Positions 60,661 through 64,000 of a stretch of 64,000 nt of DNA are shown piece after piece. The DNA lies in NCBI GenBank assembly GCA_050084985.1, contig JBITNC010000001.1:23188001-23252000 (forward strand), in the 5' to 3' direction. Each line of letters opens with the position of its first letter. Within the stretch, counting starts at the first letter, position 1. The notes below the pieces were generated by a model, which saw only the letters and a program-made list of their open reading frames with translations, made no database searches and was not told where the DNA came from. Origin of the DNA: Nageia nagi. Lineage: Eukaryota; Pinophyta. Both the position numbers and the translations under genes were made by a program.

Positions 60661-61550
60661 TGATGATTATTAGGTGTACATTCTATTTAAAAAAGGCATG
60701 AGCAGGGCATATACCAAAGCACCAAATCAAAGCAGTGATGGAAGTGATTCAATGGGCCTAAATGACCTATATGCTCTAACTACAAGAAAATAATTAGATG
60801 GATTTCTAGATTACATCAATTCCATAGATGATAGTTAATTGACTTTCCATAGTGGTTCCTCATAATAGACTTTGAGACTACCATAATGATGTGGAATGTA
60901 AGAAACCATGAATTACATTTAAAAAGAGCATGCCAAACTATGTTAGGATATTGGGTGTGTCAAATTTTAAAAGAAGTATGTTAGGAGAAACTAACAAAAT
61001 TTGATGAAACTATGGAGATAGTTCCTCTCCATGAATTTTATGAAGCTATGATTATAACCTTTCCTAACAAAGAAGATAGAATTAATGCATTCAAAGAAAA
61101 CCTTGTTAGAATAGCCACAAATGGTGGGGTACACATCGTTCGAACCTAACATCATGGGATAAGGTAATATACCATATATAATTACATTTTATTACTCCAT
61201 ATGAGATTATAAACACTATATACAAGTATTTAGATGATACAGAGCCCACAAAGCATATCACACTATGTGAATCAATTTGGAAAAATTCAACCAATCTTTA
61301 GCCTAACACTTGGGTACACATATTCCATTGGACATTAGGCAGTGTTCCACATTCTTTGTACATACATCAATAACTCTAAAGAGAAATTGCCAACTAGGAT
61401 ACAATGCAAGCAATGTTCATTCACATGTTCAAATTTCATGATGACCATATCTCAATGCATAAATATTTATTAGAAATCAAAAACAAATTAGTCACCAAAC
61501 CAACTATTGAATAAATAACCTATTCCAAAATAGTCCAATGTACCATGACA
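60661..61550 (+). pseudogene. Uncertain Gypsy pol linker between protease and RT
   Basis: Readings such as AYTKAPNQSSDGSDSMGLND then LYALTTRKQ-like, EIVPLHEFYEAMIITFPNKE and FKENLVRIATNGG look protein-like. A segment at 61300-61500 resembles gag more than pol (WTLGSVPHSLYIHQ, AMFIHMFKFHDDHISMHKYL). The stretch may hold a fragment of another element. No domain was assigned. Confidence 0.3.
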
Positions 61551-62640
61551 CTAATAAATATACATCCCTTACTGATGGTTAAAAATGAAACTAAAATGCT
61601 AAAATAAATAGATATAGAGAAACCAAATGGAAAATCAAAGAACCTTAAATATGAAGTGGAGGAAGGTGAAAAAGAAGTAATTGCGAAGAAACAAATGAAT
61701 TCCAAATACAATGAAGATATTAAAATAATAAAATTAAATATTGGTATAAAAATAGAACTAAAAATAGCTATCATAGGTGACTATTGGATAGAAGCATAGG
61801 TAAATAAAATTGTAGAAATATTAGTTGAATACCATGATGTATTTTGATAGAATATAATGAAACTATGAGGAATGAATGAAAAATTAGAACCATGAAAATA
61901 TGATTAAAATCAAACTATAAAACTAGAAAATAAATATTGTATCAGTTGAACTCAAATTATAAAACATAAGTAAAAGAAACCTTAGACCAAATTTCATTAA
62001 TAACACTAAATGGATTAGCCCTATGATAATCCAACATAAAAATATAGGAGATTTGATTATTTGTGTAGACTTTAGGGAACTTAATAAAGTCTAAGAACAT
62101 GATTCCTTTTCTACACCATTAATAGAGAAAAATTTAGAAAATGAAGCTGGAAATGAAGCATACTTCTTTACTAAAAGTTTCTTTGAATATGACCAAATCC
62201 AAATTGCAAAGGAAGATCATTCAAAAAAAGCGTTCACAATCAAGTGAGGATCATTCATATATAATGTTATACCATTTAGAATTAAAAATACTCCATTCAT
62301 TTCTCCTAAATTATGATCCAAACATTTAAAGATTCTATCCATAACATTTTAGAGGTTTACTTCAATGATTACACAATATAGGGCTTGATGAAAAATCATG
62401 TCCAAGCATTAATACTAATGTTTAAATTATGTAGACAACTTTGAATATCACTTAATTTAAAAAAATGCCTCTTTCCTACACCATATGTAGTACTATTAGG
62501 GCATATAATTTGTAAAGAAAGATTGATGATGTACATAGCAAATATTATAGTACTAATGAGCATACCCCCACCCAAAATAGTAAAACAAGTAATAAAGTTC
62601 TTAGGATCAACATGTTACTATAGGAAATTCATCAAAACCC
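61551..62640 (+). pseudogene. Gypsy reverse transcriptase
   Basis: The pre-RT reading has VNKIVEILVEYHDVF. The RT boxes follow: LIICVDFRELNKV (62050-62090), FSTPLIEKNLENEAGNEAYF, QIQIAKEDHSKKAFTIK, then GSFIYNVIPF. The catalytic box EVYFNDYT (62352-62375) has Asn for the first Asp. ALILMFKLCRQL, SLNLKKCLFPTPYVVLLGHI, MSIPPPKIVKQVIKFLGSTC and YYRKFIKTL lead to 62640, where the reading breaks off at an inserted fragment. Gypsy RT of the type with 'LGHxVC' is clear. Confidence 0.8.
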
Positions 62641-63060
62641 TATAAATATTTTTACCTTGGGTGTTGCTACCTACTTCAACATGTCCACATTAAGCTCTAA
62701 ATATAAACCATAATCATCATCAAGAAGAACATTAATGTAATGTACTTGCCCCTTACCTTGAAAATGGTACCCTAGTTCCTATGGCTTCTTGCAATAAAAA
62801 CATTTACCCTCTTTCCTCAACTTCCTCCTAGTGGTTACATTCATCTAACTTGTTCTAGGAAGGGTTTGAGCTTATTGATCACTTCTCTTTTTGCTATTGA
62901 TTTCATCACAACCTACCCCTTATGCATTTTAGCACCCTTGAGTTTTGTCATAGTAGGCTCAAAATCGTAGGCTACCCTTATTGCAACATCAAGGGTTTTT
63001 GGTCTTAAGATCTTCACCATTTCTTGTGAAGGCTCCATAAACTTATACAAAGATGAAGAT
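62641..63060 (-). pseudogene. Inverted fragment of a different Gypsy gag inside the pol
   Basis: The minus-strand reading is KFMEPSQEMVKILRPKTLDV then AIRVAYDFEPTMTKLKG. After a shift it is TRRKLRKEGKCFYCKKP, stop, ELGYHFQGKGQVHYINV. 'GKCFxCKxPWxPGHxCxGKGxxHYIxV' is the zinc knuckle of a distinct conifer-type Gypsy gag; here His and the last Cys are altered. It lies exactly where the plus-strand RT reading stops and before the RNase H/integrase part resumes. Confidence 0.65.
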
Positions 63061-63069
63061 CAACCTTTC

Positions 63070-64000
63070 TTTTGAAATATTGTTGTTCTTATTTCAAGAA
63101 TTCACATTCAAAGTGGTTGTTAAACTAGGAAACTTGAATATGCTCCCTAATATGTTATTTAGAATTGATAATGGTAAAATATCAAAAATTGATGATGATT
63201 TACCAGGATCTCACTTATTTTGAGTCGAATCAGTCCTAGATGATTTAGTAGAAATATCAACCTTTCTAACATCAAGATAATTCCTTAATGACTTATCTTT
63301 AAAGGAACATAGTGAACTACTTATTAAATCTATTTCATACACTTTTATATCAAGAAAATTCTACAAATTAGGAAAGGGTGAAGTAAATAAACAAGTAGCC
63401 CTCCCACATGAATAAGATTATATTCTTATAGAAGCACATGATGGAATAGCTGATAGCCATTTTGATGAATATCTAACAAGTAAAAAAGTACTACAGGTTG
63501 GGCTATGGTGGCCTACCCTCCATCATGATGCCCACTTTTATGCTAAAAGTTATGATATTTTTCAAAGAATCAATCAACCTTCCTCTCGAGATGAACTCCC
63601 ACTTCAACTAGTACTACCCTAACATCCATTTGAAAAGTGGGTGATCAACTTTGTTAGTCTGATATCATCTCTAGCATGTAATACAAGGGAAATATATATT
63701 ATTACTAGAGTAGAATATCTCACTCGATGGGTAGAAGTAGAAGCTATGAAAGATTGCACAATGCTAACAATAGCTAAGTTTATATATGAAAATATAATTA
63801 CAAGGTTTGAATGTCTAAAATAAATTATTAGTGACCAAGGTAGACATTTTATCAATCACACTATTAATCAGAGTTGGAGCCATTAAAGCATTCAAAAAAT
63901 ATTTGAGATAACATTGAAAAAAATCATTTCGATCAGATGATCAGATTAGGAGGAAAAGTTATCAGTCATACTTTGGGCATACATAATAGCTTATAAAAGA
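63070..64000 (+). pseudogene. Gypsy RNase H tail and integrase, open at window edge
   Basis: Reading: LPNMLFRIDNGKISKIDDDL, PGSHLF, HSELLIKSISYTFISRKFYK, IEAHDGIADSHFDEYLTSKK and VLQVGLWWPTLHHDAHFYAK. The zinc-binding CxxC has become YDIF. The integrase core follows: HPFEKWVINFVSLISSLACN (first catalytic Asp now Asn), REIYIITRVEYLTRWVEVEA, TIAKFIYENIITRFECLK, stop, IISDQGRHFINHTI (second Asp intact). The stretch with the catalytic Glu is deleted before WAYIIAYKR. The element continues past the window. Confidence 0.8.

Overview
The window looks like nuclear DNA from a seed plant with a large, repeat-filled genome, most likely a gymnosperm and probably a conifer. This is an inference. It rests on the AT-rich composition, the dominance of old and heavily stop-ridden Copia and Gypsy retrotransposons, a plant L1 LINE, plant-mobile-domain (PMD) fragments, a PPR pseudogene, telomere-like internal repeats, and only one intact host gene in 64 kb. 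No bacterial, organellar or CRISPR signal was seen.

Layout. 1-941: left end of a well-preserved Copia element on the minus strand (LTR, tRNA-iMet primer site, open gag). 942-2910: decayed Gypsy gag, plus strand. 4250-5500: PMD pseudogene, minus strand, with a 41-bp tandem repeat. 7930-8833: 3' part of a short LTR-element family. 9997-13125: decayed transposase-like gene of an uncommon type, minus strand. 13.24-14.09: copy 1 of a dispersed repeat. 14.5-17.6: 5'-truncated Copia with its 3' LTR, plus strand. 18.1-18.5: PPR pseudogene. 19.75-20.66: second PMD-like fragment. 22.07-23.11: unrecognised coding-like tract. 23.86-35.25: large composite Copia on the minus strand, interrupted by a Gypsy-type solo LTR with a near-perfect target duplication and by several other insertions, including a GC-rich patch. 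35.26-36.79: telomere-like block with a higher-order repeat. 38.2-42.6: copy 2 of the dispersed repeat, then a minus-strand Gypsy split by a complete 1.95-kb short LTR element. 45.08-45.64: intact proline-rich cell-wall protein gene. 47.27-53.16: nearly full-length dead L1 LINE, minus strand. 54.9-64.0: plus-strand Gypsy gag-pol sequence containing a 21-bp palindromic minisatellite and an inverted piece of another Gypsy gag.

Apart from the proline-rich gene, nothing here forms a host pathway. The window is best read as layered transposon insertions. Boundaries of decayed elements are approximate and were set by eye.
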